DNA from: Fimbriimonadaceae bacterium
GTDB lineage: Bacteria > Armatimonadota > Fimbriimonadia > Fimbriimonadales > Fimbriimonadaceae
DNA: 64,000 bases
NCBI GenBank assembly: GCA_020847855.1
Contig: JADLBH010000037.1
Coordinates: forward strand, 62,001-126,000
Direction: 5' to 3'
Shown here piece by piece: positions 16,795-24,943 of the stretch. The notes beneath the pieces were generated by a model. The model was not told the DNA's origin. It saw only the letters and a program-made list of their open reading frames with translations, and made no database searches. Made by a program: the position numbers and the translations under genes. Position 1 is the stretch's first letter, and each line of letters begins with the position of its first letter.

Positions 16795-18165
16795 CTAGAG
16801 CAGCCTTTTTCGAGCTTCGGGGTCGTCCATGATCGGCCCTAGCCGGTCGCGAACAACCTCTGCTGTGACCTTCACGGTGCCCTGCACGGTGTCCGGTGCC
16901 CCGAAAAGCTCGGGGCTAAGCAGGAGCTCGATCATCGTCGCGAGGCGTCGGGCACCGATGTCCTGACCTTGCTCGTTCGCCAGCGTTGCCATGGCTGCAA
17001 TCTCACGAACGGCCGACATGTCGAACTCGATCTGCACCCCGTCGGAGGCGAGCAGCAGTCGGTACTGCTTCAGAATCGCGTTCTCCGGCTCCATCAAGAT
17101 CTTCTCGAGGTCGTTCGTGGTGAGGGGCTCGAGCGTGACCCGGATGGGGAGACGGCCCTGAAGCTCGGGGATGAGGTCGTCGGGCTTGCTCACGTGAAAG
17201 GCCCCGGCCGCGATGAAGAGCACGTGCTCGGTGCTGAGGGGCCCGAACTTGGTCGGGACCGTACACCCTTCGATCACGGGGAGCAGGTCCCGCTGCACCC
17301 CTTCTCGCGAGACGTCCGGCCCTGCCCCTTTCGTGGGCATCGCGACCTTGTCTATCTCGTCAATGAAGATAATCCCGCTCTCTTGGGCCCGTTGCAGGGC
17401 CTCTCTATGGATCGTTCCGGTGTCGAGCCGCTTCTTCGTCTCGGCCTCGACGAGCACGGTACGTGCCTCGTAGACGGTCATCGAGCGGGTGCGGAGCCGG
17501 GTCTGACTGAAGGGCCCGCCTGCGTCCATTCCTAGCTCCTCGATGCCTTGGTTCGTGAACACCTGAAGGAACGGGCTCTGTACTTCTTCCACGTCCACCT
17601 CGACCTCCTCCTCGTCGTGCAGGCCCTGGGCGATCTCCGCGATGAGGCTCTCGCGGCGCTGCTCGATCACGGTGGGGTCCGGTGCTGGCGGGTCGTCCGG
17701 AGTGGCGTGCCAATGCGAGAAGTGCGGCGCGAGCTCGGGATCGAGGCGTTCTGCGATCTTGGCGTGGGCGGCCTCGGTGGCGGCGGGGAGCACAGACTCG
17801 AGCCGCTCCGCTTGCACTAGCCTCACAGCCTCGGCAGCGAGGTCGCGGACCATGCTCTCGACGTCGCGCCCGACATAGCCGACCTCCGTGAACTTGGTCG
17901 CCTCGACCTTGATGAACGGTGCCCGGACGAGCGAAGCGAGACGGCGCGCAATCGCGGTCTTCCCCACCCCGGTCGGGCCTAGCAAAAGAATGTTCTTGGG
18001 GACAATGTCGGCCCGATCCTGGTCGGAGACGCTCATCCTGCGGAACCGGTTTCGTAGTGCGACCGCTACTGCTCTCTTGGCATCCCCTTGCCCGACGATA
18101 TAGCGGTCGAGTTGGGCGACGATCTCGCGGGGGGTCAATTCACGGGGAGGCCGGATCACGCGCAC
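16795..18165 (-). CDS. hslU: ATP-dependent protease ATPase subunit HslU
   Basis: AAA+ unfoldase that feeds substrates to the HslV peptidase. From the GTG at 18165 the protein has 456 residues, normal for the family. Features are LTPREIVAQLDRYIVGQ, Walker A GPTGVGKT, the pore-loop motif GYVGRDVES, the I domain, Walker B IIFIDEIDKVA, and a hydrophobic C terminus (RKRLL) suited to docking in HslV. It begins 4 bp after the cysteine desulfurase stop. No hslV, normally adjacent, is present in the window. Confidence 0.93.
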   Translation of the reverse strand: MRVIRPPRELTPREIVAQLDRYIVGQGDAKRAVAVALRNRFRRMSVSDQDRADIVPKNILLLGPTGVGKTAIARRLASLVRAPFIKVEATKFTEVGYVGRDVESMVRDLAAEAVRLVQAERLESVLPAATEAAHAKIAERLDPELAPHFSHWHATPDDPPAPDPTVIEQRRESLIAEIAQGLHDEEEVEVDVEEVQSPFLQVFTNQGIEELGMDAGGPFSQTRLRTRSMTVYEARTVLVEAETKKRLDTGTIHREALQRAQESGIIFIDEIDKVAMPTKGAGPDVSREGVQRDLLPVIEGCTVPTKFGPLSTEHVLFIAAGAFHVSKPDDLIPELQGRLPIRVTLEPLTTNDLEKILMEPENAILKQYRLLLASDGVQIEFDMSAVREIAAMATLANEQGQDIGARRLATMIELLLSPELFGAPDTVQGTVKVTAEVVRDRLGPIMDDPEARKRLL

Positions 18166-18169
18166 TAGG

Positions 18170-19291
18170 TTAGCCGCCTGCGCTACGCACGGCCTGGACC
18201 TCTGCCGCGATGATCCGGGCCGCACGATCCACTTCTTCAGGCGACGTACGATAGCCCAGCGAGAATCGAACGGCCTCGCGCGAGGCCTCCTCGCCCCATC
18301 CCATGGCCCGCAAGGCGCGGCTGGCCTCCAAACTCCCGCTGGAGCACGCCGACCCTGCACTCGCCTCCACCCCTGCCCGGTCCAGACGCACCAAGAGAGT
18401 CTCCGCGCGCACCCCAGGGAACCGCCCGTGGAGCAGGCCGGGCAGTCGGCGGGGCCCGGCATCGGTCTCCACAAACCCGGAGGAATCCACCAAATGGTCA
18501 GAAAGGGCCTTCCGAAGCGAATCCATGCCGACCTCGGCCCGGCATGCCGCCGCCGCGGCCGCACCGACGATGGCGGCGACGTTCTCGGTGCCCGCGCGCG
18601 ATCCGCGCTCCTGGCCCCCGCCGGCGATCAGGGGCGAGAGCCTCGTTCCCGGTCGCCGATAGATGACGCCGACCCCCGCAGGCCCGCCGAACTTGTGCGA
18701 CGAGGCGAAGGCGAGATCGGCTCCGGCGGAAATCGCACCGCGAGAGTCCGGAAACGTCTGCACCGCGTCCACGACCAAGTGCGCCCCGAACGTGCGGCAC
18801 ATGGCACCGATCGCGTCCAGGTCGTTTCGTGAGCCGACCTCGTTCTGTGCGTCCATCGCGGCGACGAGCAGGACGTCATCGGCCAAGGCTGTCCCCAGGG
18901 CATCGGGATCCATCCTGCCAAACCGGTCCACCGGAACCGTCTCCACGGCCTTGCCCAAGCGGTGGAGGAACGCGGCTTGCTTGTCCACGCACTCGTGCTC
19001 GCTGGCCGAGACCAAGACCCTGGCCCGCTCCTGGGGCCCTGCGACGGCCGTGCCCAAGAGCACGATGGCCGCAGCCTCGCTCCCGCCCGAGCAGAAGGTC
19101 ACGGAACCGAAATCCACTCCCAGAACCCTTGCGATGCCCTCGCGGGCTTCGTCCAGCGCGTTGCGGGCCGCCCGACCCGAAGCATGGAGGCTGGACGGGT
19201 TGGCCGCGAGCCCGAGCCAAGGCTGCATCGCCCTTGCCGCTTCCGGCCGGAGGGGCGCGGTCGCTGCATAGTCAAGGTAGATACGCTCTAT
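18170..19291 (-). CDS. Cysteine desulfurase (NifS/IscS family)
   Basis: PLP enzyme that releases sulfur from cysteine for Fe-S clusters and thio-modifications. About 373 residues cover the whole family: N-terminal IYLDYAATAPLRPEA, the PLP Lys in ASSHKFGGPAGVG, GGGQERGSRAGTEN, and the catalytic Cys in SAGSACSSGSLEAS. The conserved N terminus has no in-frame ATG, GTG or TTG nearby. The ATA at 19291, overlapping the upstream CPBP stop as ATAG, is used here as a provisional start. An upstream in-frame ATG would add a long unrelated leader. The enzyme may supply the Fe-S carrier found at 6232. Confidence 0.85.
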   Translation of the reverse strand: MERIYLDYAATAPLRPEAARAMQPWLGLAANPSSLHASGRAARNALDEAREGIARVLGVDFGSVTFCSGGSEAAAIVLLGTAVAGPQERARVLVSASEHECVDKQAAFLHRLGKAVETVPVDRFGRMDPDALGTALADDVLLVAAMDAQNEVGSRNDLDAIGAMCRTFGAHLVVDAVQTFPDSRGAISAGADLAFASSHKFGGPAGVGVIYRRPGTRLSPLIAGGGQERGSRAGTENVAAIVGAAAAAACRAEVGMDSLRKALSDHLVDSSGFVETDAGPRRLPGLLHGRFPGVRAETLLVRLDRAGVEASAGSACSSGSLEASRALRAMGWGEEASREAVRFSLGYRTSPEEVDRAARIIAAEVQAVRSAGG

Positions 19292-20640
19292 CCGAACACC
19301 ACCACCGCGAGGGTCAAGACGGCGGCGTTGTTCGCCGCGTGAAGCACGAAAGACGGGATCAGGGACCCGGTGTACTGAGCAACGACCGCGCTCGCGGCCC
19401 CAATGGATCCCAAACTGAGCCAAAGGAGCGGGCCCTGCGGGTGGACCGCGGCGAACACAAGCCCGCACACTGCGGCTGCACCAACCCAGCCCATCCATCT
19501 CCTGAGCGCGGGAAAGAGCAGACCGCGAAACGTCAACTCCTCGAGAATGGGCGCGAGGACCGCGGCCACCGCATAGGTCGCGACAAGGTCGAAGACGCCG
19601 CTCCCGCTCGCGATATCCACCGTGGTCGGGTGCGACGGAGTGGGCAGACCGCGGAAGAGCGAGGTCATCACGACCGCAAACAGAAGCACCAACGGGGTGA
19701 CGGCGAGCCAGGCCCAGAACCCGGCCCCGATGAGCCGCCAAGGTCGGTCCGTCCTTCCGATCAGTCCCCGGATCGAGTCGCGCACCCCTTCGATCCGGAT
19801 CGCGAGCAGCCCCATCAGTACGAACGCGAAGAGAACCATTCCGATCATCGCCTTCACCATCAAGGGGAGTTCGAGCGGGACAGCGGAGAGCAGGGCGACG
19901 ACTCCTCCGAAATAGGCGACCAAGTACAGAGCCATCCGTGCCGCGAAGCGGTCTGACATCGCCGGAGTGAGGCCCTGCGGCGGATAGCCGACCTGCGGCA
20001 ACTTCCGGGCAACCGCCAAGAACAGCACGAGCATCGCCGAGCCGAAAACGAGCACCATCCCGAAGCCGCCGAACACGGCAAGCACAGCGAGCATACGTCC
20101 TGGCGCGAAGGCGCTGGCCGACGCGACCGGGTCGCCGAGGGCCTTGGCAGTGTGATAGGCGGCGAGCCTGCGCGAGAAGCTCTGGGGGCCGGAACGCAGC
20201 TTCGCCAAAGAGTCGCGGTCGGCTTTGCCCGAATAGACCGCATAGCCGGTGCCGAGCTTGGCGACCGTGGCATCGGGGAGCGGAATGCCGAGCTCATAGG
20301 CGACCGGTACCCAGACCCTGGCCGCCTCGGCGGTCTCGGCCGCGTCCTTGCCCCGATCCGCCCATTGCTTGGCGAGGCCCTCACGCGCTTGCTTGTAGCT
20401 CGACGGGTTTGAGATCCTTGCCGCCTCTGCGATCCAGAGGACCACCTCGGCCTGGGTTTCTTCGGCCGTCCAAGTGACCCTTCCCGCGTCTTTCTTATCC
20501 TGCCGAAGGTAGCCAGAGAGCTGGCTCGCAACGATCGCGACCACCACGAAGGCTAAGAGAGCCCAAGCGACTCCAGCGACGGAGCTCGGTCGTGCGGGCA
20601 TAGGTTCTGGCGGGGCAAGCGGGGGCTCGCTCGATTCCAT
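19288..20640 (-). CDS. CPBP family intramembrane glutamic protease
   Basis: A 450-residue membrane protein. The first membrane helix lies near residues 22-42. A soluble helical region of about 120 residues follows, then at least seven hydrophobic segments. The C-terminal third carries the CPBP (CAAX protease/Abi) motifs EELTFRGLLFPALRR, FAAVHPQGP and HAANNAAV, which supply the catalytic Glu and His. Bacterial members process or protect exported peptides; the substrate here is unknown. The large N-terminal extension is longer than in most relatives. A TAGATA box lies 12 nt before the ATG. Confidence 0.85.
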   Translation of the reverse strand: MESSEPPLAPPEPMPARPSSVAGVAWALLAFVVVAIVASQLSGYLRQDKKDAGRVTWTAEETQAEVVLWIAEAARISNPSSYKQAREGLAKQWADRGKDAAETAEAARVWVPVAYELGIPLPDATVAKLGTGYAVYSGKADRDSLAKLRSGPQSFSRRLAAYHTAKALGDPVASASAFAPGRMLAVLAVFGGFGMVLVFGSAMLVLFLAVARKLPQVGYPPQGLTPAMSDRFAARMALYLVAYFGGVVALLSAVPLELPLMVKAMIGMVLFAFVLMGLLAIRIEGVRDSIRGLIGRTDRPWRLIGAGFWAWLAVTPLVLLFAVVMTSLFRGLPTPSHPTTVDIASGSGVFDLVATYAVAAVLAPILEELTFRGLLFPALRRWMGWVGAAAVCGLVFAAVHPQGPLLWLSLGSIGAASAVVAQYTGSLIPSFVLHAANNAAVLTLAVVVFG

Positions 20641-20787
20641 GGCAACCCCGAGTATCTACCGTTTGCTCCCGAGTCTGCCAAGCGTCGTGAGTCCTTGAGG
20701 CAGGAAAGTTTCCCTACCTCTGAGGTTTTGTCCCGCGCTGCCCGATACATCTACCGGGCCCGTGGCCCACGCGGAGCCGAACCACAG

Positions 20788-21603
20788 ATGTACGAAAAGT
20801 ATTGGGGACTCAACGAGCCTGCGTTCTCGCTCACCCCGGATCCCAGGTTCCTTTACATGAGCCAGAAGCACGAGGACGCACTCCTCGCCCTGCTCCACAC
20901 GGTGACGCGGAACAAGGGGGCGGGCCTTCTTGCTGGTGAGATCGGCCATGGCAAGACCACGATCAGCAGAAAGTTGCTCGAGACCCTGGACCCAGTGCTC
21001 TACAGGGTCGTTCTCATCGTCAACCCGGTCCTCACCCCGACCCAGATCCTGCAAGAGATCCTAGGTCAGCTCGGTGTCGAGACCGACTCCACGAACCGGC
21101 AGGCCCTCGTCAAGGATCTGCACGAGACGCTGGCAAGCCTCTATGAGCGCGGCCAGCGCGCGGTCGTGATCGTGGACGAGGCGCACATGGTCAAACCGAC
21201 CTCCACGTTCGAGGAGCTCCGGCTCTTGATGAACTGCCAGATGAACGACCAGTTCCTGCTCACTTTGATCCTGATCGGGCAGAACGAGGTCTTCGAGAAG
21301 ATCAAGAAGGTGCCCGCGCTGCTGCAACGGCTCGCCGTCGTCCAGGCCCTCGCCGCGCTCGATGCCACCGAGTGTGGCGAGATGATCCTCCATCGGTTGA
21401 GGATCGCTGGATACACCGGGGAGCGGAGCCCGTTCACACCGGATGCGATCCATCAGATTCACCGCTCTACCGGCGGGTCGCCACGGCTCATCGCCCAAGC
21501 GACGGACCTCCTCCTCGCAGCGGCCGCGGCTCGCAACGAGAACGTGATTGACGCCTTCCTGGCCCACCAAGTGGTGGAAGAAATGCCGCAGGTGGCCGCG
21601 TGA
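20788..21603 (+). CDS. ExeA/GspA-like AAA ATPase of the pilus operon
   Basis: A 271-residue AAA ATPase beginning MYEKYWGLNEPAFSLTPDP, the signature start of ExeA/GspA/MshM-type proteins. Walker A is GEIGHGKTT and Walker B is VVIVDEAHM; a sensor-like ILIGQNEV follows. Unlike Aeromonas ExeA, it lacks a membrane segment and a peptidoglycan-binding domain. In other systems such ATPases help secretins assemble through the cell wall, which fits its place at the head of the pilMNOPQ operon. The earlier in-frame start at 20695 is rejected because homology begins at 20788. Confidence 0.85.
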   Translation: MYEKYWGLNEPAFSLTPDPRFLYMSQKHEDALLALLHTVTRNKGAGLLAGEIGHGKTTISRKLLETLDPVLYRVVLIVNPVLTPTQILQEILGQLGVETDSTNRQALVKDLHETLASLYERGQRAVVIVDEAHMVKPTSTFEELRLLMNCQMNDQFLLTLILIGQNEVFEKIKKVPALLQRLAVVQALAALDATECGEMILHRLRIAGYTGERSPFTPDAIHQIHRSTGGSPRLIAQATDLLLAAAAARNENVIDAFLAHQVVEEMPQVAA

Positions 21604-21971
21604 ACCTCGCCGACATCATCCGTCAGGCGAGCATGAACGTCGCCCCCAGCGAGGAAGGCACGGGCGCCGCGCTCGCCTCGGCCCACAAACCGCTGGAGTG
21701 CGGCAACGCGATCCGCCTCGAAATGTTCCTGAGCCCAGAGCAGGCGAACAACCTGCTCAAAGCCCTCGTCCACGGCCAGCAGTCGCTGCTGACCCTGACC
21801 GAAGCCTCTGCGTTCCTGCGTGTCCGGGCGACCACGGTCGCCAAGCTCGCGAACGAGGGGCAGATCCCAGCCGCTCTGGTTGACGGCAAGTGGCGCTTCC
21901 AGCGACACGAGCTCCAGTCATGGCTGGATGCAGGGGCAGAAAGAGCCCAGCAGGAGAACCATGTCGCTTAG
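21600..21971 (+). CDS. Excisionase-type helix-turn-helix protein in pilus operon
   Basis: A 123-residue protein. Its C-terminal half is a MerR/excisionase-like DNA-binding fold (LTLTEASAFLRVRATTVAK and IPAALVDGKWRFQRHELQSWL). The N-terminal 70 residues are helical without known motif. The GTG start overlaps the AAA ATPase stop (GTGA), and its end overlaps pilM by 11 bp, so it is firmly inside the pilus operon. A regulator of pilus genes is the simplest guess. Domains of this type are also used for non-DNA partners. Confidence 0.75.
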   Translation: MNLADIIRQASMNVAPSEEGTGAALASAHKPLECGNAIRLEMFLSPEQANNLLKALVHGQQSLLTLTEASAFLRVRATTVAKLANEGQIPAALVDGKWRFQRHELQSWLDAGAERAQQENHVA

Positions 21972-23049
21972 ACTCTTCAAGCACAGATCATTCGTCGGAA
22001 TTGACCTCGGCGCCAAGGCGATCAAGGTCGTGCAGATAGACCGGACCCAAGTGGGATGGAAAATCGCACACGCCGCCTCGGTCGCATCGCCGCGCGACGC
22101 GATCAAAGAGGGCATCGTGGTGGACCCACCCACGGTCACGGCCGCGATCAAGGATGCGATGACCGTAGCCGGAATCCACGCGGGCTCCGCGATCATCGGC
22201 GTGTCCGGGCCTCAGGTGACCGTGCGCAACGTGCGGATCCCCAAGATGGCGGAAGCGACGCTGCGCAAGTCCATCCGCTTCGAGGCGAGCCGGTACGTGC
22301 CGTCGAGCATCGGGGACAGCTATATCGAGTTTGAGATCGTGGGCGATGCGCCCGACGATCAGATGGACGTCCTTATCGTCGCGAGCCCGATTGATCTCGT
22401 GGACTCCCGGATCGAGGCCGTAGAGGGTGCGGGCCTGGTCGTCGAGTACGTGGACATTGACGCCTTCGCCTCGTATCGAAGCGTGATCGAAGCGAACGAC
22501 GGCGTGGTCACGGGTCATGACGCCTTTGCGCTCATCGAGATCGGTGCGACCGCGACGAACGTGAGCGTCGTCTCCAACGGCGCCTTCGCGATGACGCGCT
22601 CGATCCCCACTGCGGGCCAAACGATGACGGAAGCGCTCCGAAACTACTTCAAGCTGAGCGAGGAGGACGCGGAAGAGGGCAAGTCCCAACTCGACTTCAC
22701 AGAGTTGGCGAGCGGGCACAAGCCGCTCGAGAACCCCCCCCTGCGCGTGCTCCAGCCTCACGTGGACGAGTTGGTGCGCGAGATTCGGCGCTCGCTGAAC
22801 TACTACCAGTCTCAGCAAGTGGACGGCAACCCACCGCCGCCCGTCACCAAGCTGATCGTCACCGGCGGAAGCAGCAAGCTGAAGGGATTCAACGAGTACA
22901 TGGGCAGCAAGCTCGGGGTCGAGACCGTCGCCATCGGCGTTCTCGACAATCCGAGGATCGCCTATACCGGCCACGAGGACTTCGGTTCGGGCCAGGACCT
23001 GGCCGTCGCCTCCGGCCTCGCCATGCGACCTTTTGACAAGGCCGCCTAG
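21961..23049 (+). CDS. pilM: Type IV pilus inner-membrane complex protein PilM
   Basis: An actin-like cytoplasmic ATPase of 362 residues that binds the PilN N terminus and anchors the pilus alignment complex. The start MSLRLFKHRSFVGIDLGAKA carries the phosphate-1 motif GIDLGAKAIKVVQ. Later, LIEIGATATNVSVV (phosphate 2) and KLIVTGGSSKLKG (adenosine) are present. The ATG at 21961 is preceded by AGGAG and overlaps the HTH gene by 11 bp. The downstream order pilN-O-P-Q is canonical. Confidence 0.93.
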   Translation: MSLRLFKHRSFVGIDLGAKAIKVVQIDRTQVGWKIAHAASVASPRDAIKEGIVVDPPTVTAAIKDAMTVAGIHAGSAIIGVSGPQVTVRNVRIPKMAEATLRKSIRFEASRYVPSSIGDSYIEFEIVGDAPDDQMDVLIVASPIDLVDSRIEAVEGAGLVVEYVDIDAFASYRSVIEANDGVVTGHDAFALIEIGATATNVSVVSNGAFAMTRSIPTAGQTMTEALRNYFKLSEEDAEEGKSQLDFTELASGHKPLENPPLRVLQPHVDELVREIRRSLNYYQSQQVDGNPPPPVTKLIVTGGSSKLKGFNEYMGSKLGVETVAIGVLDNPRIAYTGHEDFGSGQDLAVASGLAMRPFDKAA

Positions 23050-23063
23050 CAGGAGACCAGAAC

Positions 23064-23672
23064 ATGCCATTGATCAACCTAATCCAGGAGCAGAGGAGCC
23101 TCGTTCTTCGCAAAGAGCGGGAAGCGAGGATCCTCGTCATCACCACCATCGCGATCGGTGCCCTGTGTTTCCTGACCTCGGCCGCATTCGTGCTCGAGAC
23201 AGGCAGGGCCGGACTCGAAGGAATCGCGCTCCAGCAGCGCAAGAAGCGGCTCGAACCGCTCCTCAGCCAGCTGGATGCGAACACCGTGACCATCGGTCAG
23301 CTCGATCCGCGCCTCAAGTCCTTGCAGTCCGCTGTGACCGACTCCCAGAAGTGGGAGCGGATCCTCGGGCACCTCAAGGTGAACACCCCGAGCGGGATCT
23401 ATCTCAACGGCATCAAGTGCTCGTCGAGCGATCCAACTCTCGGCACCGTGGTCCAGTTCACCGGGGCGAGCCGATCCCTCGATGAGATCGGGGGTTACGT
23501 GATGCGGCTCGAGCTGAGCCCTGACCTGGAGGACGTCGCCATGAAGTTCGCCCAGGAGAAGGTCACATCGGACAAGCAGAAGGCCCTCGAATTCGAGATC
23601 AACGCAACGATGACGGGAACTAAGGAGAAGAAGGTCAGCCTGAAGAAGGACGACCAAGGAGACAAGTCTTGA
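23064..23672 (+). CDS. pilN: Type IV pilus assembly protein PilN
   Basis: A 202-residue bitopic inner-membrane protein. The short N terminus MPLINLIQEQRS is the PilN motif that fits into PilM. One membrane segment lies at about 24-45 (LVITTIAIGALCFLTSAAF). It is followed by a coiled segment and a small periplasmic ferredoxin-like domain (NTPSGIYLNGIKCSSSD). The C terminus is Lys/Asp-rich. AGGAG precedes the ATG. It overlaps pilO as TTGA. Confidence 0.9.
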   Translation: MPLINLIQEQRSLVLRKEREARILVITTIAIGALCFLTSAAFVLETGRAGLEGIALQQRKKRLEPLLSQLDANTVTIGQLDPRLKSLQSAVTDSQKWERILGHLKVNTPSGIYLNGIKCSSSDPTLGTVVQFTGASRSLDEIGGYVMRLELSPDLEDVAMKFAQEKVTSDKQKALEFEINATMTGTKEKKVSLKKDDQGDKS

Positions 23673-24301
23673 AACCAACCGCGAACAACAAAGGGCTGAT
23701 CATTCTCGCACTCTTGGTCGTTGCGGGTGGCGGTGCGGCAACCTATTGGATGAGCACCGTCGCCAACGATGCGCGAGAGCGCGTGACCAAGTTGCGGTCC
23801 GCCACCCCTTCGGAGACCGAGGTCAAGAAGATGCTGGCAGAGTCCGAGCAGAAGGTCGCACAGTACCAGTTCGAGCTCGAGCACCTGGAGATGGGTGTTC
23901 CGAGCATCGCGTACGTGCCGACACTGCTGACCGAGCTCGAACAGCTGGGTCGGGCCAACGAGCTCGAAGTGATCGGGGTTCGACCGGTCCTCGACGCCGA
24001 ACAGAAGCAGACCAAGCGCGAGGGCGAGAAGTCGCTCACGAAGTCGAACAAGGCCTACGAAGAGATCAACATTGACTTCGTTGGCCGTGGGAGCTACGGC
24101 CATGTGCTCCAGACCGTGAGCGCGATTCAGAAGTTTCCCAAGATCATCGCCGTGAAGACGATCAGCATCACGCCCAAGCGTGAAGCGAACAACCCCACCG
24201 CCAAGCCCAATCTTGAGGCCGTGGTCCGGGTGAAGGCGTTTGTCTTCGCGGACAAGAAAGCCGACGAGCGCAAGAGCTCGGGAGAACTGCAAACCTCATG
24301 A
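23669..24301 (+). CDS. pilO: Type IV pilus assembly protein PilO
   Basis: A 210-residue inner-membrane protein partnering PilN. It has a membrane helix at about 9-28 (LIILALLVVAGGGAATYWM), then a coiled coil, then the PilO periplasmic domain (VPTLLTELEQLGRANELEV, GSYGHVLQTVSAIQKFPKII). The TTG start overlaps the pilN stop (TTGA), and its own stop overlaps pilP (ATGA). It aligns the inner-membrane platform with PilP and the secretin. Confidence 0.9.
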   Translation: MKPTANNKGLIILALLVVAGGGAATYWMSTVANDARERVTKLRSATPSETEVKKMLAESEQKVAQYQFELEHLEMGVPSIAYVPTLLTELEQLGRANELEVIGVRPVLDAEQKQTKREGEKSLTKSNKAYEEINIDFVGRGSYGHVLQTVSAIQKFPKIIAVKTISITPKREANNPTAKPNLEAVVRVKAFVFADKKADERKSSGELQTS

Positions 24302-24939
24302 AAGACAAGAAGACTCCGGTGCTCATCGCGCTGGGCGTAGTCCTCGTCGCGGTCGGTGCGTTCGGGTTCCTCAAACCCGAGCCCAAGATCGCCCCCAAGG
24401 TGGTGGACACCATGGATCCCAAGGGCGAGACCGCAGAAAGGCCTACAAGCCCACGCTCGGAGAAGGAACCGGGAAACGATGAACGGGCCGAGCAGCTCAT
24501 GGCTCTCGTGACCGGCCCGTTGCAACCCAGGGACCCGTTCGAACAGACGGGCCCGATGCAGGCGGTGGAAGTCGCGACCCCGCCCACTACGAACCCCGCT
24601 GGGGTAGCCGGGAACATCCCGTCCCCCACCGTGCGACGCACTCCACAGATGCCGCCTCTGGATCCGGTTCCTGGAAACCTGGCCGGACCCGTCGGCGGGG
24701 TCGGAGTCTCGCCAGGCGCACCGATCCGGCAGCCGTCGGAGTTCGGCTATCGGGTCAAGGGCGTCGTAGTGGGCGCGAAGTCCGTGGTCGTCCTCGAAGA
24801 CGACAACGGCAACCAACGCCTCGTACCTGCCGGCGTCTCGATTGACGGCGACTCGAAGGTCGTCAGCGTCTCGAAGGGCCGCGTAACGATTCAGCACAAA
24901 GGAAAACAGAAGACATACACCGTGTCGGAGGGACAGTAA
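24298..24939 (+). CDS. pilP: PilP-like pilus assembly protein
   Basis: A 213-residue protein with an N-terminal membrane helix (LIALGVVLVAVGAFGFL), not a lipobox as in classical PilP. A Pro-rich linker of about 110 residues carries the PilP-like LQPRDPFEQ. The C-terminal beta domain (FGYRVKGVVVGAKSVVVLED, VTIQHKGKQKTYTV) resembles the PilP/GspC homology region that binds the secretin N0 domain. Called PilP by position and domain; direct sequence similarity is weak. Overlaps pilO by ATGA. Confidence 0.75.
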   Translation: MKDKKTPVLIALGVVLVAVGAFGFLKPEPKIAPKVVDTMDPKGETAERPTSPRSEKEPGNDERAEQLMALVTGPLQPRDPFEQTGPMQAVEVATPPTTNPAGVAGNIPSPTVRRTPQMPPLDPVPGNLAGPVGGVGVSPGAPIRQPSEFGYRVKGVVVGAKSVVVLEDDNGNQRLVPAGVSIDGDSKVVSVSKGRVTIQHKGKQKTYTVSEGQ

Positions 24940-24943
24940 CATC

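Noticed and set aside
18165-18564. Extended N terminus of HslU upstream of 18165
   Set aside because: The extra 133 codons lie inside the cysteine desulfurase gene and have no HslU similarity.
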